A stretch of 64,000 bases of DNA from Gemmatimonadota bacterium (GCA_020161135.1 JAIUOB010000001.1:434001-498000), one strand, 5' to 3'; counted from the stretch's first letter, positions 29,166-38,181 are shown. Translations and numbers: made by a program. Notes: generated by a model from the sequence alone, not told the origin.

Positions 29166-30182
29166 TCAGTACGAGGCGGCGGCCGCCTCGACCAACGCCA
29201 CGGCAGGCGCGTTCGGTGTCTGCCGGCCCACGGTCGCCAGGGTCAGCGTGAACGACGCGCCGCCCCAGCGGGACGTGCCCACCGACACCCCGCCGCCGTG
29301 AAAGCGAGCGCACGCCACCACCGACGCCAACCCAAGCCCCGTTCCGGTGGACTTGGTGGTGAAGAAGGGCTCGAACACCTGTGCGCGCACCGATGCGGGC
29401 ACGCCGGGCCCGTTGTGTTCGACGGTCAGCAGCCAGCCGTCCACAGCCGGTGCGAGGGTGCAGGCAATGTGGGCCGACGGGCCAGCCGCCTCGAGCGCAT
29501 TGAGCATCAGGTTGAGCAGGGCGCGTTCGAGCAGGGACTCGATGCCCACGTAGGGTGCAGCGGGCGGAGCGACGACGTCGATGGTGGCGTCGCGCGCACT
29601 CTTGTGCTGGCGCGCGAGGTGGACCGCACTCTCCACGGTTCCCGCCAGGTCGAGCGGGCGCGCGGCGTCGAGCAGCTCGCGCCCGCCGAGTTCGAAGCAC
29701 CGCTGGTTCCACTGCGCCACGCGCTGCACGGCATCGGCGGCCTCGCGTGCAAGCTCGGCGACGTCACCGGTCGCGTCGGCCGCCTGCTGCAGCATCTCGA
29801 GGTTCAGTCGCGCAACAGCGAGCCCGTTGTTGATGTCGTGCGCGATGGTGCGGGCGAAGGTGCCGGCCAGCACCGTGCGCTCGGCGTTGGCGAGCGCCTG
29901 CTCCATGCGCCGCGCGCGCTCCTCGTTGCGCCGCACGCGCACCAGCGCGGTGGCATTGAGGCCGAACAGCAGCGCTCCCGACCCGATGACGAAGCCGATC
30001 CCCTTGAGGATCTCGATGCGACGCAACTCCTCGACCGATCCCGAATGCTCGCTCGCGAGCGTCGAGGAGATCAGGATGTACGCTGCGGCACACGCCGAGT
30101 ACGCCACCGCGATGAGCAGCGCGGTGCGCAGGGGGCGCACCATGGGCGGCGCGTCGCGAACGGCCGAAGGAATTTGCGGCAT
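29166..30182 (-). CDS. Membrane histidine kinase with altered ATP-binding G1 box
   Basis: A 338-residue sensor kinase with two transmembrane helices (about 17-40 and 60-82) and a very short periplasmic loop, so no large sensor domain. The H-box is TIAHDINNGLAVARLNLEML with His115; the N-box is LLNLMLNALEAAG. The G1 box reads VEHNGPGVP: His256 replaces the conserved Asp (codon CAC where GAC is expected), and the G2 box GTGLGLASV is intact. The Asp normally contacts the adenine of ATP, so activity may be reduced. It sits 35 bases after the AraC gene, same strand; no response regulator is adjacent. Confidence 0.85.
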   Translation of the reverse strand: MPQIPSAVRDAPPMVRPLRTALLIAVAYSACAAAYILISSTLASEHSGSVEELRRIEILKGIGFVIGSGALLFGLNATALVRVRRNEERARRMEQALANAERTVLAGTFARTIAHDINNGLAVARLNLEMLQQAADATGDVAELAREAADAVQRVAQWNQRCFELGGRELLDAARPLDLAGTVESAVHLARQHKSARDATIDVVAPPAAPYVGIESLLERALLNLMLNALEAAGPSAHIACTLAPAVDGWLLTVEHNGPGVPASVRAQVFEPFFTTKSTGTGLGLASVVACARFHGGGVSVGTSRWGGASFTLTLATVGRQTPNAPAVALVEAAAASY

Positions 30183-30217
30183 GAAGGGGAGAATTCGATG
30201 AGACCCGGCAACCGTGG

Positions 30218-31024
30218 TCACAAGGGTACATCCATCGACGGTTCGACGCTGCGTGCGTAACGCCCCGGCGTGACCCCCGCGATCCGACGAAAGGATGCGA
30301 CGAACGCACTCGTGGTCGCATACCCGGCGTCCAGTCCCGCCACGGTCACCGAGGCGCCGTCGGCAAGTCGCGTCATCGCGAACACCACGCGGGCGCGCAG
30401 ACACCACGCACCCAGGGTCATGCCGGTTTCCCCCCGAAAGCACCGCTCGAGTGTGCGGACGCTCGCGCCGGCGTGCCGGGCGAGGGCCTCGGCCGAGGGC
30501 AGGCGCCCACGCTCGGGGTCCCGCTGCTGCAGCATCTGCTGGAAGTGCTCGGCGGCACGCCGCGCTCGCGCGTCGGTGGGCATGGGCAACGCCACGGGAG
30601 CGCCCGGGCCCGCGCGCAGTTCGTCGCACAGCACGAGCGCGAGGTGCATGTCGGGCGCGCGATCGGGCATCAGCACCCCGCGGTGCAAGACGCGTCGCAA
30701 CAGCGCGCGCAGCAACGACCCGCGTCGCACCACGCCGACGCGCGCCGGGGGCATTGGCGCCTGATCGGGGTGCACGAACACCGACCGCAGGATGCCGCGT
30801 CCTGCCAGACGCACGCCATGCACCGTGCCCGCCGGCAGCCACAGCGCCTGTCCCAGTGGCACGACCCAGAGCGCGTCGCCGGCCACGACCGTGATGACGC
30901 CCCCTTCGGCCCAGAGCAGCTCGCCCCACAGGGCGCGACGGTCGCGCCAGTGATAGCCACTCCGGAACCCCACGGAGCTGCTGCGGACCAGGGCCTCCAC
31001 GTCAGGCTGACGGTCTGTCGACAT
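30218..31024 (-). CDS. AraC family transcriptional regulator
   Basis: A 268-residue regulator. The N-terminal part is cupin-like (LWLPAGTVHGVRLAG, with the HGV strand) and the C-terminal 100 residues carry the double HTH of AraC: ALARHAGASVRTLERCFRGE and VAGLDAGYATTSAFVASFRR, then the family end GVTPGRYARS. Start ATG at 31024 is preferred over the upstream alternatives, which read into the intergenic region. It is upstream of the histidine kinase and divergent from the VOC gene. The inducer is unknown. Confidence 0.9.
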   Translation of the reverse strand: MSTDRQPDVEALVRSSSVGFRSGYHWRDRRALWGELLWAEGGVITVVAGDALWVVPLGQALWLPAGTVHGVRLAGRGILRSVFVHPDQAPMPPARVGVVRRGSLLRALLRRVLHRGVLMPDRAPDMHLALVLCDELRAGPGAPVALPMPTDARARRAAEHFQQMLQQRDPERGRLPSAEALARHAGASVRTLERCFRGETGMTLGAWCLRARVVFAMTRLADGASVTVAGLDAGYATTSAFVASFRRIAGVTPGRYARSVEPSMDVPL

Positions 31025-31131
31025 CAGATGACGATATGGCGGCAGCACGCCGCACCGCCAGCGTGCATGATGCGCGCGACAACGCACGGGTCACCCCGGC
31101 GCGCACGGCCCATCCCTCAACTCCCGCGATC

Positions 31132-31542
31132 ATGTCGGACACGCCCCAGAGCCCCGTACGCCATTTCGCCATCAACGCCGACGACCTCGACCGCGCCCAG
31201 GCGTTCTACGGCCAGGTATTCGGCTGGCGCTTCCACGCGTGGGGGCCGCCCGGCTTCTACATGATCGAGACCGGGTCGACGGCCGAAACGCCGGCCATCT
31301 TCGGGTCGCTGCAGGGGCGGCGGACGCTGGTGCCCGGCGAGCGCATGACGGGGTTCGAGTGCACGATCGCCGTGCCGGACATCGCGGCGGCGCAGGCGGC
31401 CATCGAGGCCGCCGGCGGGACCATCCTCATGCCGGTCGCCACGATCCCCACGGTCGGCCACCTGCTGTGGTTCCGGGATACGGAAGGGAATGTGGCGGGG
31501 GCCATGCAGCCCGACCCGCGGCCGCTGCCGGCCGATCGGTAG
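31132..31542 (+). CDS. VOC (glyoxalase/dioxygenase fold) family protein
   Basis: A 136-residue single-unit VOC protein. It has the paired beta-alpha-beta-beta-beta modules: VRHFAINADDLDRAQAFYGQVFGW, then FECTIAVPDIAAAQAAIEAAGG and GHLLWFRDTEGNVAGAM. The usual metal His and Glu positions are partly present (His in VRHF, Glu in DTEGN). It is similar to bleomycin-resistance/glyoxalase-like proteins annotated YdeI/PhnB-like. Its AraC neighbour is divergent, so it may be that regulator's target, but this is inference. Confidence 0.88.
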   Translation: MSDTPQSPVRHFAINADDLDRAQAFYGQVFGWRFHAWGPPGFYMIETGSTAETPAIFGSLQGRRTLVPGERMTGFECTIAVPDIAAAQAAIEAAGGTILMPVATIPTVGHLLWFRDTEGNVAGAMQPDPRPLPADR

Positions 31543-31716
31543 CCGCGGCGCGCGGATCGTCCCAGTCGACTGCAATCGGGAGGTGCAGGTGCCGATATTC
31601 GACGCTGCGAGCTCGCGCGTCCGCGCGACCGCGCGACGGTGCCACGCCTTCCCGACGTGCCCGGGCCGAGCCCGACACGACGTGGTGCCGCTGACTCCAG
31701 ACCCGAGCCCGACTCC

Positions 31717-31917
31717 ATGTGGAACGAACTGTGCGATGACGCCCACGAGGCGCACGCATTGAAGGTGATCCATCGCGCGTGCATGGTCATCGCCGTGACC
31801 TTTCTGACCTTCGGTGGTGTGGCGATCGCGACGCGCCTCGGCGCCGATGCGCCGCCGACCTCGGTGGCCTACGGCAGCGAGAAGGCGGACGCCGACGCGG
31901 CTGTGCTGGGCAACTGA
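31717..31917 (+). CDS. Small single-helix membrane protein
   Basis: A 66-residue open frame beginning MWNELCDDAHEAHALK, then one hydrophobic helix (ACMVIAVTFLTFGGVAIAT) and a short acidic tail. No family recognised. It lies in an otherwise empty 480-base gap and ends 26 bases before a strong hairpin, which supports a real transcript. No clear ribosome-binding site is seen. Confidence 0.4.
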   Translation: MWNELCDDAHEAHALKVIHRACMVIAVTFLTFGGVAIATRLGADAPPTSVAYGSEKADADAAVLGN

Positions 31918-31943
31918 GCCAGGCGCCACACGCCGGGCCGTAC

Positions 31944-31975
31944 GCGGGGGGTGATCCAACCGGATCGCCCCCCGC
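31944..31975 (+). terminator. Strong hairpin before the sulfatase
   Basis: 14-bp stem (GCGGGGGGTGATCC with GGATCGCCCCCCGC, one G-T wobble) and a 4-base loop, no T-tract. It is 26 bases downstream of the small ORF and insulates the sulfatase promoter. Confidence 0.6.
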
Positions 31976-32028
31976 GTCGCGTGTGGGGGCGTATTCTCTT
32001 GCGACCTCCTCCCTCTCCCGGAGTCTGC

Positions 32029-33612
32029 ATGGCCCTGTTGTCTCCGTGCACACGGCGCCACGTGCTGCGCGCAGCCTGCGCCGCGATCGCCGTCGCCCCC
32101 ATCACAGCAGTGTCTGCGCAACGCGCGGGGACGCCCGCGCGCCCGAACATCATCTACATCATGACCGACGACCACGCCGCGCATGCGATTTCCGCGTACG
32201 GGTCGAAGGTCAACCGCACGCCGCACCTCGACCGGCTCGCGCGCGAGGGGGCGCGGCTCGATGCGGTGTTCGCGACGAACTCCATCTGCACGCCAAGTCG
32301 CGCGGTGATCCTCACCGGCAAGTACTCGCACCTGAATGGTGTCACGGTGTTCAACCGCTTCAACGGCGACCAGCAGACGGTGCCGAAGCTGCTGCAGGCG
32401 GGCGGCTACTACACGGCCATCGTCGGCAAGTGGCACCTGGGGAGTGATCCGCAGGGGTTCGACCACTGGGAGATCTTTCCGGGGCAGGGCGCGTACTTCA
32501 ACCCGATCATGTACACGGCCGCGGCCGAGACCACGTACACGGGACGCTACGCCACCGATGTGATCACCGATCGCGCGCTCGACGTGCTGCGCGCGCGGCC
32601 GCGTGGCAAGCCGTTCTTCCTCATGGTGCACCACAAGGCGCCGCACCGCCCGTGGGAGCCCGACAGCGCGCATGCGCACGACTTTGCCGGCATGCGCTTC
32701 GCCGAGCCAGTGACGTTCTGGGATCGCTACGACACGCGCACCGATGCGTTGCGCGAGAACCGTCAGCGGGTGGCCACCGACCTCACCAACCGTGATCTCA
32801 AGATCGTGCCACCGGTGGGGCTCACCGGCACCGCACTCACCCAGTGGCGCGCGCAGGTGCCCGACTCGGCGGTCGTGACGACAGACGGGCGCACCGAGGT
32901 GCTGCGTGGCGAGGCGCTGGTGCGGTGGAAGTACCAGCGCTACATGCAGGACTATCTCGCCACCGTGCAGAGTGTCGACGACAACGTCGGCCGCCTGCTG
33001 GCGTATCTCGACAGCACGGGACTCGCCCGCAACACGCTTGTCATCTACAGCAGCGATCAGGGCTTCTTCCTGGGCGATCACGGCCTGTTCGACAAGCGCT
33101 TCATGTACGAGGAGTCCATTCGCATGCCGTTCCTCGCGCGGTGGCCGGCGCAGATCAAGCCGGGCACGGTGAACGGCGCGATGGGGCTCAACCTCGACTT
33201 CGCCGAGACGTTCCTCGATGCCGCCGGGCTGCGCGCGCCCAACGACATGCAGGGGCGCAGCCTGCTGCCGCTGCTGCGCGGTCGCACGCCCGCCGATTGG
33301 CGCACGAGCATGTACTACCGCTACTACCACGACCCCGGCGATCACGACACGCGCCGTCACCTGGGTGTGCGCACGACGACGCACAAGCTGATCCACTTCT
33401 GGCAGAAGGATCAGTGGGAGCTGTTCGACCTCGTGCATGATCCGCAGGAGCTGCACAACCTCTACGGACAGCCCGGGATGGCGCGCATCACCGCCGAACT
33501 CAAGGCCGAGCTCGCCCGACTCAAGGCGTACTACGGCGATACGGATCAGTTGGCCAACGACGCGCTGCCCAATGGCGTGGATGGCACGGTGGCGCGGCTG
33601 CGGGGGAAGTGA
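32029..33612 (+). CDS. Exported sulfatase
   Basis: A 527-residue sulfatase of the alkaline-phosphatase fold. The signal peptide contains RRHVLRAACAAIAVAP and may be of Tat type. Metal-binding DD is at 47-48 (IMTDDHAAH). The formylglycine motif is CTPSR at 87-91, followed by GKYSHLNG at 97-104; further metal ligands are in YSSDQGFFLGDHGL. The Cys-type motif needs formylglycine-generating enzyme, not seen here. The nearest types are arylsulfatase or glycosaminoglycan sulfatase; the substrate is unknown. Start ATG at 32029 follows GGAG by 5 bases. Confidence 0.92.
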   Translation: MALLSPCTRRHVLRAACAAIAVAPITAVSAQRAGTPARPNIIYIMTDDHAAHAISAYGSKVNRTPHLDRLAREGARLDAVFATNSICTPSRAVILTGKYSHLNGVTVFNRFNGDQQTVPKLLQAGGYYTAIVGKWHLGSDPQGFDHWEIFPGQGAYFNPIMYTAAAETTYTGRYATDVITDRALDVLRARPRGKPFFLMVHHKAPHRPWEPDSAHAHDFAGMRFAEPVTFWDRYDTRTDALRENRQRVATDLTNRDLKIVPPVGLTGTALTQWRAQVPDSAVVTTDGRTEVLRGEALVRWKYQRYMQDYLATVQSVDDNVGRLLAYLDSTGLARNTLVIYSSDQGFFLGDHGLFDKRFMYEESIRMPFLARWPAQIKPGTVNGAMGLNLDFAETFLDAAGLRAPNDMQGRSLLPLLRGRTPADWRTSMYYRYYHDPGDHDTRRHLGVRTTTHKLIHFWQKDQWELFDLVHDPQELHNLYGQPGMARITAELKAELARLKAYYGDTDQLANDALPNGVDGTVARLRGK

Positions 33613-33689
33613 CGCACGCGCTGCGTCGCATGCTTGCTTCATCCGTCCCAGTGCCGCAGCGTTCAGGTGTCCCGAACCTGAGGTGTCCG

Positions 33690-34229
33690 ATGCCGCATTC
33701 CCGATGGGCGTCGCAGATGGTCCGTTCGGCTGTCGCGCTCGGCGCCGCGACGATGATGAGCGCCGGCTGCACCGGTGCGGATCGCTCCAGTCCCACGGAG
33801 GCGGAGCGGTCCGCACTGGCACAGATCGGGACGGACGCGGTGTGGGTGCTGGATCAGGTGGAGCAGCAACGCGGCGCGCCGATCGTCACGGTCGACCTGC
33901 CCTGCACTGCGGGACGCGTGCGTCACCTCGTGCATGACACGATTGCACTCCGCGCGGACGGATCCGCGCGACGCAACATCATGCTGCGCCGCGAAATGGC
34001 GGACACGCTGCTCGAAGAGTCTGGCTCGACCTCGACGGGCGCTTGGCGCGCCAGCGGCACGACCGTCTCGCTCAGCCTGCGCGTCGCGAACGGGCGCGAG
34101 ATTCCGCGCTACGATGTGCAGCTCGAGGCCGATGGCTCGCTCTCGATGCGCTCCGGGTTGGGCGGCTCGTGCGCCGGGGCCGCAAACACGGGGCGCGCGG
34201 CCACGTTCGTGTATCGGCGCGCGCGCTGA
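33690..34229 (+). CDS. Lipoprotein of unknown function
   Basis: A 179-residue protein starting at ATG 33690 (GAGG 6 bases upstream). Signal MPHSRWASQMVRSAVALGAA then lipobox MSAGC. The mature part has two Cys (DLPCTAGR and GGSCAGA) that may pair, and strand-like stretches WRASGTTVSLSLRVANGREI and YDVQLEADGSLSM resembling small beta-barrel lipoproteins. No family recognised. It lies 78 bases after the sulfatase and 84 before the penicillin acylase gene. Confidence 0.62.
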   Translation: MPHSRWASQMVRSAVALGAATMMSAGCTGADRSSPTEAERSALAQIGTDAVWVLDQVEQQRGAPIVTVDLPCTAGRVRHLVHDTIALRADGSARRNIMLRREMADTLLEESGSTSTGAWRASGTTVSLSLRVANGREIPRYDVQLEADGSLSMRSGLGGSCAGAANTGRAATFVYRRAR

Positions 34230-34312
34230 GGCGTTGCGCCCCAGAACAGCAACAACCTGCCGCGGCATCGGCATTCATGTGAAGCGAGGCGGGCGAGCGC
34301 ATATTGTCGACT

Positions 34313-36475
34313 ATGCACTCCCTCTCCCGCCTCTGCCGCCGAGCAGTCCGCCTTGCCGGCCTCGCGATCCTCACCGCTGCAACGAGCACTGATACCAGCA
34401 GCGCGCAGGCCACTCCCGATACCAGCGGCCCCGTCATCCGCCGCACCGAGTACGGCATTCCGCACATCACCGCGAGCAGCTTTCGCGGCATCGGCATCGG
34501 GCTGGGCTACGCCATGTGCGAGGACTACGGCGAGCGCGTGGTGCGCAGCCTGCTCCGCAACAAGGGGTGGATGGGGCGCACCTTCGGCCCGGACAGCGTG
34601 GCCAGCGACTGGACCGCGGCGCTGGTCATGCAGCGCGTGCAGGAGACGTACCACCGTCTCGACGCCGACACGCGCGCCATGTACGACGGCTACGCCGAAG
34701 GGGTAAACCGGTGGATCCGCGCCAACCGGGCGACACTGCCCGCATGGATGGAGCCGGTGTTCACCGCACACGACGTCGCGGCCGGGGACATCGGCACGGC
34801 GAGCATCGTGGGCGGCCAGCGCCTCGTGCAACGGCGGCTGCGCGCCGACTCGCTGCGGGGCCTGCCCACGCCGCCACGCGACGAGGACGTCGAGGCACAC
34901 GCTGCGTACAGCGAGGACGGCTCCAACGCCTGGGCGCTGGCGCCGAGTCGCACGACGAGCGGCCGCGCGATCCTGCTGCGCAACCCGCACCTCAACTGGA
35001 ACGCCGGGTACTGGGAAGCGCACGTCACCGTGCCGGGAAAGCTCGACTTCTATGGCGATTTCCGCATCGGCAGCGCGTTCGCGGTGATTGCGGGCTTCAA
35101 CAAGGACCTCGGCTGGGCCACCACCAACAACGCGCCCGATCTCGACGAGGTCTACGCGCTCGACATCGATCCGGCCGACAGCACGCGCTACCTGTTCGAC
35201 GGTACGTCGCAACCCATCCGGACGCAGACGGCGTCGGTGCAGGTGCGCACGCCAGATGGCAGCATCGCGTCGCAGACGCGCAGCTTCTGGACCACGCCGC
35301 TCGGTCCGGTCGTGCACCGCACGGCGAACACGTTGTTCATCGTGCGCGCTGGTCCCGATGGAGAGTATCGCGCCGGGCAACAGTTCCTGGCCATGATGCG
35401 CGCCCGGTCGCTCAAGGAGTGGAAGTCGGCGCTGGCGATGCGGGCGCGTGCGACGTCCAACCTCACCTACGCCGACCGCGCGGGAAACATCCTCACCATC
35501 TGGATGGCGAGCCTGCCGCAGATCCCACATGCGGCGACGGGCGATTCACTGTTCACGCGCGCCCGCACGAGCGCGGACATCTGGACGTCGCTGCTGCCGC
35601 TCGACTCGCTGCCGCAGGTGCTCAACCCGCGCGGCGGGTACGTCCACAACGAGAACGACCCGCCGCACTTCGCCAACCTCAAGGCCCTGCTCGACACGGC
35701 GCGCTATCCCGCGAACGTGGAGAAGGGGCCGCTCGACCTGCGCAGCCAGCACGCGCTGCAGCTCATCGGCGGCACGGACAAGCTGTCGCTGGCCGAGGTG
35801 ATCCGGCGCAAGCACAGCATGCGCATGCTGCTGGCCGACCGTGTGAAGCCCGACCTGCTGCGCGCCCTCGCCGCGGCACCTCGCACGCCCGCGCTCACGC
35901 AGGCCGCCACCCTGCTGCGCCGGTGGGACAACACCGTGTCGGTCTCCAGCCGCGGCAGCACACTCTTCGAGACGTGGTGGCGCCTGTACACGGCCGCGGC
36001 GCGGGACTCGGCGTTCGCGGAGCCGTGGAGTTGGAGTCGCCTCACCGCCACACCACGCGGGCTCGGCCGCCCCGACCTGGCGGTGCCGGCGCTCGTCGCC
36101 GCGATCGACACGGTGACGACGCGCTGGGGGAGCATGGACGTCGCGTGGGGCGACGTCCATCGCGTCCGCCGCGGCAGTGTGGACGTGCCGGTGGGCGGGT
36201 GCAGCGGCGCGCTCGGGTGCTTCCGCGTGCTGGGCTATGAGCGCGCCCCTGATGGCAAGCTGGTGGCCAACACCGGCGACGGATGGGTGTTGGCCGTGGA
36301 GTTCGGCGCGACGCGTCCGCGCGCGTTCTCGATCCTGTCGTACGGCCAGAGCACCGACCCGGCGTCACCGCATCACGCCGACCAGGCCGCGATGTTCGCG
36401 CGCGGCGAGTTCAAGCCCGTGTGGTGGACGCCGGCCGAGGTGAGAGCGCATACGGTGCGAGAGTATCGTCCGTAG
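34313..36475 (+). CDS. Penicillin acylase family (Ntn-hydrolase) protein
   Basis: A 720-residue exported acylase precursor. Signal peptide MHSLSRLCRRAVRLAGLAIL, then an alpha chain (IRRTEYGIPHITASSFRGIG), and the autoprocessing site EDGSNAWALAP with Ser204 as the new N-terminal nucleophile of the beta chain, followed by RAILLRNPHLN. Length and layout match secreted acyl-homoserine-lactone or penicillin acylases, and the substrate could be a lactone, antibiotic or peptide amide. A TATTGT box ends 5 bases before the ATG, with no ribosome-binding site, so the mRNA could be leaderless. Confidence 0.92.
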   Translation: MHSLSRLCRRAVRLAGLAILTAATSTDTSSAQATPDTSGPVIRRTEYGIPHITASSFRGIGIGLGYAMCEDYGERVVRSLLRNKGWMGRTFGPDSVASDWTAALVMQRVQETYHRLDADTRAMYDGYAEGVNRWIRANRATLPAWMEPVFTAHDVAAGDIGTASIVGGQRLVQRRLRADSLRGLPTPPRDEDVEAHAAYSEDGSNAWALAPSRTTSGRAILLRNPHLNWNAGYWEAHVTVPGKLDFYGDFRIGSAFAVIAGFNKDLGWATTNNAPDLDEVYALDIDPADSTRYLFDGTSQPIRTQTASVQVRTPDGSIASQTRSFWTTPLGPVVHRTANTLFIVRAGPDGEYRAGQQFLAMMRARSLKEWKSALAMRARATSNLTYADRAGNILTIWMASLPQIPHAATGDSLFTRARTSADIWTSLLPLDSLPQVLNPRGGYVHNENDPPHFANLKALLDTARYPANVEKGPLDLRSQHALQLIGGTDKLSLAEVIRRKHSMRMLLADRVKPDLLRALAAAPRTPALTQAATLLRRWDNTVSVSSRGSTLFETWWRLYTAAARDSAFAEPWSWSRLTATPRGLGRPDLAVPALVAAIDTVTTRWGSMDVAWGDVHRVRRGSVDVPVGGCSGALGCFRVLGYERAPDGKLVANTGDGWVLAVEFGATRPRAFSILSYGQSTDPASPHHADQAAMFARGEFKPVWWTPAEVRAHTVREYRP

Positions 36476-36531
36476 CAACCCACAACCCAGAACGCACAAC
36501 CCACAACGACGAACCCACCCCCTCACAACCC
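36476..36531. repeat. Degenerate CAACCC repeat between convergent genes
   Basis: The gap between the acylase stop and the SRPBCC stop is made largely of CAACCC or ACAACCC units (about seven imperfect copies in 56 bases). The C/A-rich strand is unlike the GC-balanced surroundings. Function unknown. Confidence 0.5.
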
Positions 36532-37062
36532 CTACGGCTTCTCCGCCTCCGTCTTGAGCTGCGCGAGCCCCTTCTCGAAGTCCCCGCCGATCATGCCGTC
36601 CATGCTGGTGAAGACCATCATGACCTTCGTCATGAACACCGCGTCGCCCACCATCGTCCAGGTGGCGTTGGTGCCGCCATTCGTGGCGGCGAAGGTGAAG
36701 GTCGTCACGCTGCTGCTGGCGATCGGCTCGAGGAAGTCGAGCTTGATCGCGACCTCGCTGCCGGGCGTGGCGCGGGTGATCTCCATGCGCCCTGCGCCGA
36801 CGGAACTGTTCCCCGTCCACTCGTAGACCGCGCCCACACCCGACGGCGCGCCGCTGTGCGTGACCTTCATGGCCGGGTCGAGCTTGGCCCAGGGTGACCA
36901 CGCATCCCACTGGTGGAAGTCGTTCACGTGCGCGAACACCTTTTCGGGCGCGGCGGCGATCTGGATGCTGCGGGTCACCGTGTAGGTGTCCGGCTTGGTC
37001 GTGGCCAGCGCCATCACGACGGCGATGAGCAGCGCGATGCCGATGAGTATCTTCTTGAACAT
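36532..37062 (-). CDS. SRPBCC (polyketide cyclase-like) membrane-anchored protein
   Basis: A 176-residue protein with an N-terminal membrane helix (KILIGIALLIAVVMALATT) and an SRPBCC/START-like domain: YTVTRSIQIAAAPEKVFAHV, FHQWDAWSPWAKLDP, and GMIGGDFEKGLAQLKTEAE at the C-terminal helix. Such domains bind hydrophobic ligands in a cavity. The role is unknown. Its start overlaps the start of the divergent amidase gene by CATG, if that start is correct. Confidence 0.88.
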   Translation of the reverse strand: MFKKILIGIALLIAVVMALATTKPDTYTVTRSIQIAAAPEKVFAHVNDFHQWDAWSPWAKLDPAMKVTHSGAPSGVGAVYEWTGNSSVGAGRMEITRATPGSEVAIKLDFLEPIASSSVTTFTFAATNGGTNATWTMVGDAVFMTKVMMVFTSMDGMIGGDFEKGLAQLKTEAEKP

Positions 37063-38089
37063 GCGACGACCTCAGGAACCGGGTGGGCCAGTGGGCGGGG
37101 AGGTGCGGGGTAACCTACGCCGCCGCGCGGTGGGGCGTTTCCGGGGCCGGCGTGCGCTCGGCGTCGTCGCGCTGACCTTCGCGGCGCTCGCCGGGGCGTG
37201 CCGCGGCCGCGTCGATCCGTACGGCACACCGCACCCCGAACCGCCCGACCTGCTCCGGCACTCGGCGTGGGCCACCTCACCGCCGCTGGGCGTGGCGGCC
37301 GATGCCGCGCGACGCAACAAGGCGGCAGGCGACTCGTTGCACTTCCACGACCTCACCGTCACGGTGCTGTCCACGCGTGTCGATTCGTCGGGGCGCACGC
37401 CGGTGGATCGCGCGCGTCTGCGACTCACGCGCGGCGGCACCAGCGAGGAGCGCGACGTGCGCGAGGGCGAGGCGTTCAACTGGCGCGATCACCACGTCGC
37501 GATCGTGGCCATTTACGGCCCGGGTGAGTTGGGCGCGGGGCTCGTAGCCATGGAGGTGGCAACGCTGGCCTCGCTGCCACCCGAAGTCGCGCAGAGCGAT
37601 TCGGCCGGCGGCGCGAGCATGCGGCTCCGCATTCCGCATCGCATCACGCACGTGACGCTGCACCACACCGGCGATGCGCGCCCGCTCACGCGCGCGGAGG
37701 ATCCGACGCAGCGGCTGCGCAATCTGCAGGCGTGGGGCGCGCGCGACCGCAACTGGTGGGACCTGCCCTATCACATCCTGCTCGACCTTGACGGGCGCTA
37801 CCTCGAGGGGCGCGACTGGCGCTATCAGGGTGAGACAAACACCACGTACGACCCCGGCGGGCATTTCCTGATCAGCATGATCGGCAATTACGAGGTGCAG
37901 GAGCCGTCGCCCGAGCAACTGGCCCGGATCGCCGACCTCATGGCGTGGGCGCTGCGCACGTTCAAGCTGCCGGCGAGCGTCATCGGCGGGCACTACATGT
38001 ACGCCGAGACCGGATGTCCCGGGAAGCACCTCCGGAAGTACCTCGAGGACGGCACGCTGCAGCGCATGGTGGCGGCCCGGCTGCCCTGA
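37061..38089 (+). CDS. N-acetylmuramoyl-L-alanine amidase (Amidase_2/PGRP fold) lipoprotein
   Basis: Up to 342 residues. The C-terminal Amidase_2 domain has zinc ligands in HVTLHHTGD and GHYMYAETGCPGKHL, with WWDLPYHILLDLDGRYLEG between, as in peptidoglycan amidases. The N-terminus has a lipobox-like end (LTFAALAGAC). A 100-residue region after it has no clear match. The start is uncertain: ATG 37061 would overlap the divergent gene; in-frame GTG codons at 37103 or 37130 would give a better lipoprotein signal and leave promoter space. It probably trims cell-wall peptides. Confidence 0.82.
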   Translation: MRRPQEPGGPVGGEVRGNLRRRAVGRFRGRRALGVVALTFAALAGACRGRVDPYGTPHPEPPDLLRHSAWATSPPLGVAADAARRNKAAGDSLHFHDLTVTVLSTRVDSSGRTPVDRARLRLTRGGTSEERDVREGEAFNWRDHHVAIVAIYGPGELGAGLVAMEVATLASLPPEVAQSDSAGGASMRLRIPHRITHVTLHHTGDARPLTRAEDPTQRLRNLQAWGARDRNWWDLPYHILLDLDGRYLEGRDWRYQGETNTTYDPGGHFLISMIGNYEVQEPSPEQLARIADLMAWALRTFKLPASVIGGHYMYAETGCPGKHLRKYLEDGTLQRMVAARLP

Positions 38090-38153
38090 GGGGCGGAGGT
38101 GGCGGGGCGGGCACGGGGCGAGCGGGGGGACGACGGAAGCGGGGGACCGGGAA

Positions 38154-38181
38154 AGGGGTCAGAACAATTGTTCTGACCCCT
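38154..38181. repeat. Perfect 28-bp palindrome, GGGGTCAG type
   Basis: The half-site AGGGGTCAGAACAA is followed at once by its exact complement. It lies in the gap before the Tat aminotransferase. The same GGGGTCAG core recurs in tandem at 62217-62267, and elements with this core are known dispersed repeats, some linked to REP-type transposases. It could also form a terminator or cruciform. Confidence 0.6.

Noticed and set aside
36476..36531. CRISPR array
   Set aside because: Units are 6-7 bases, imperfect and without spacers.
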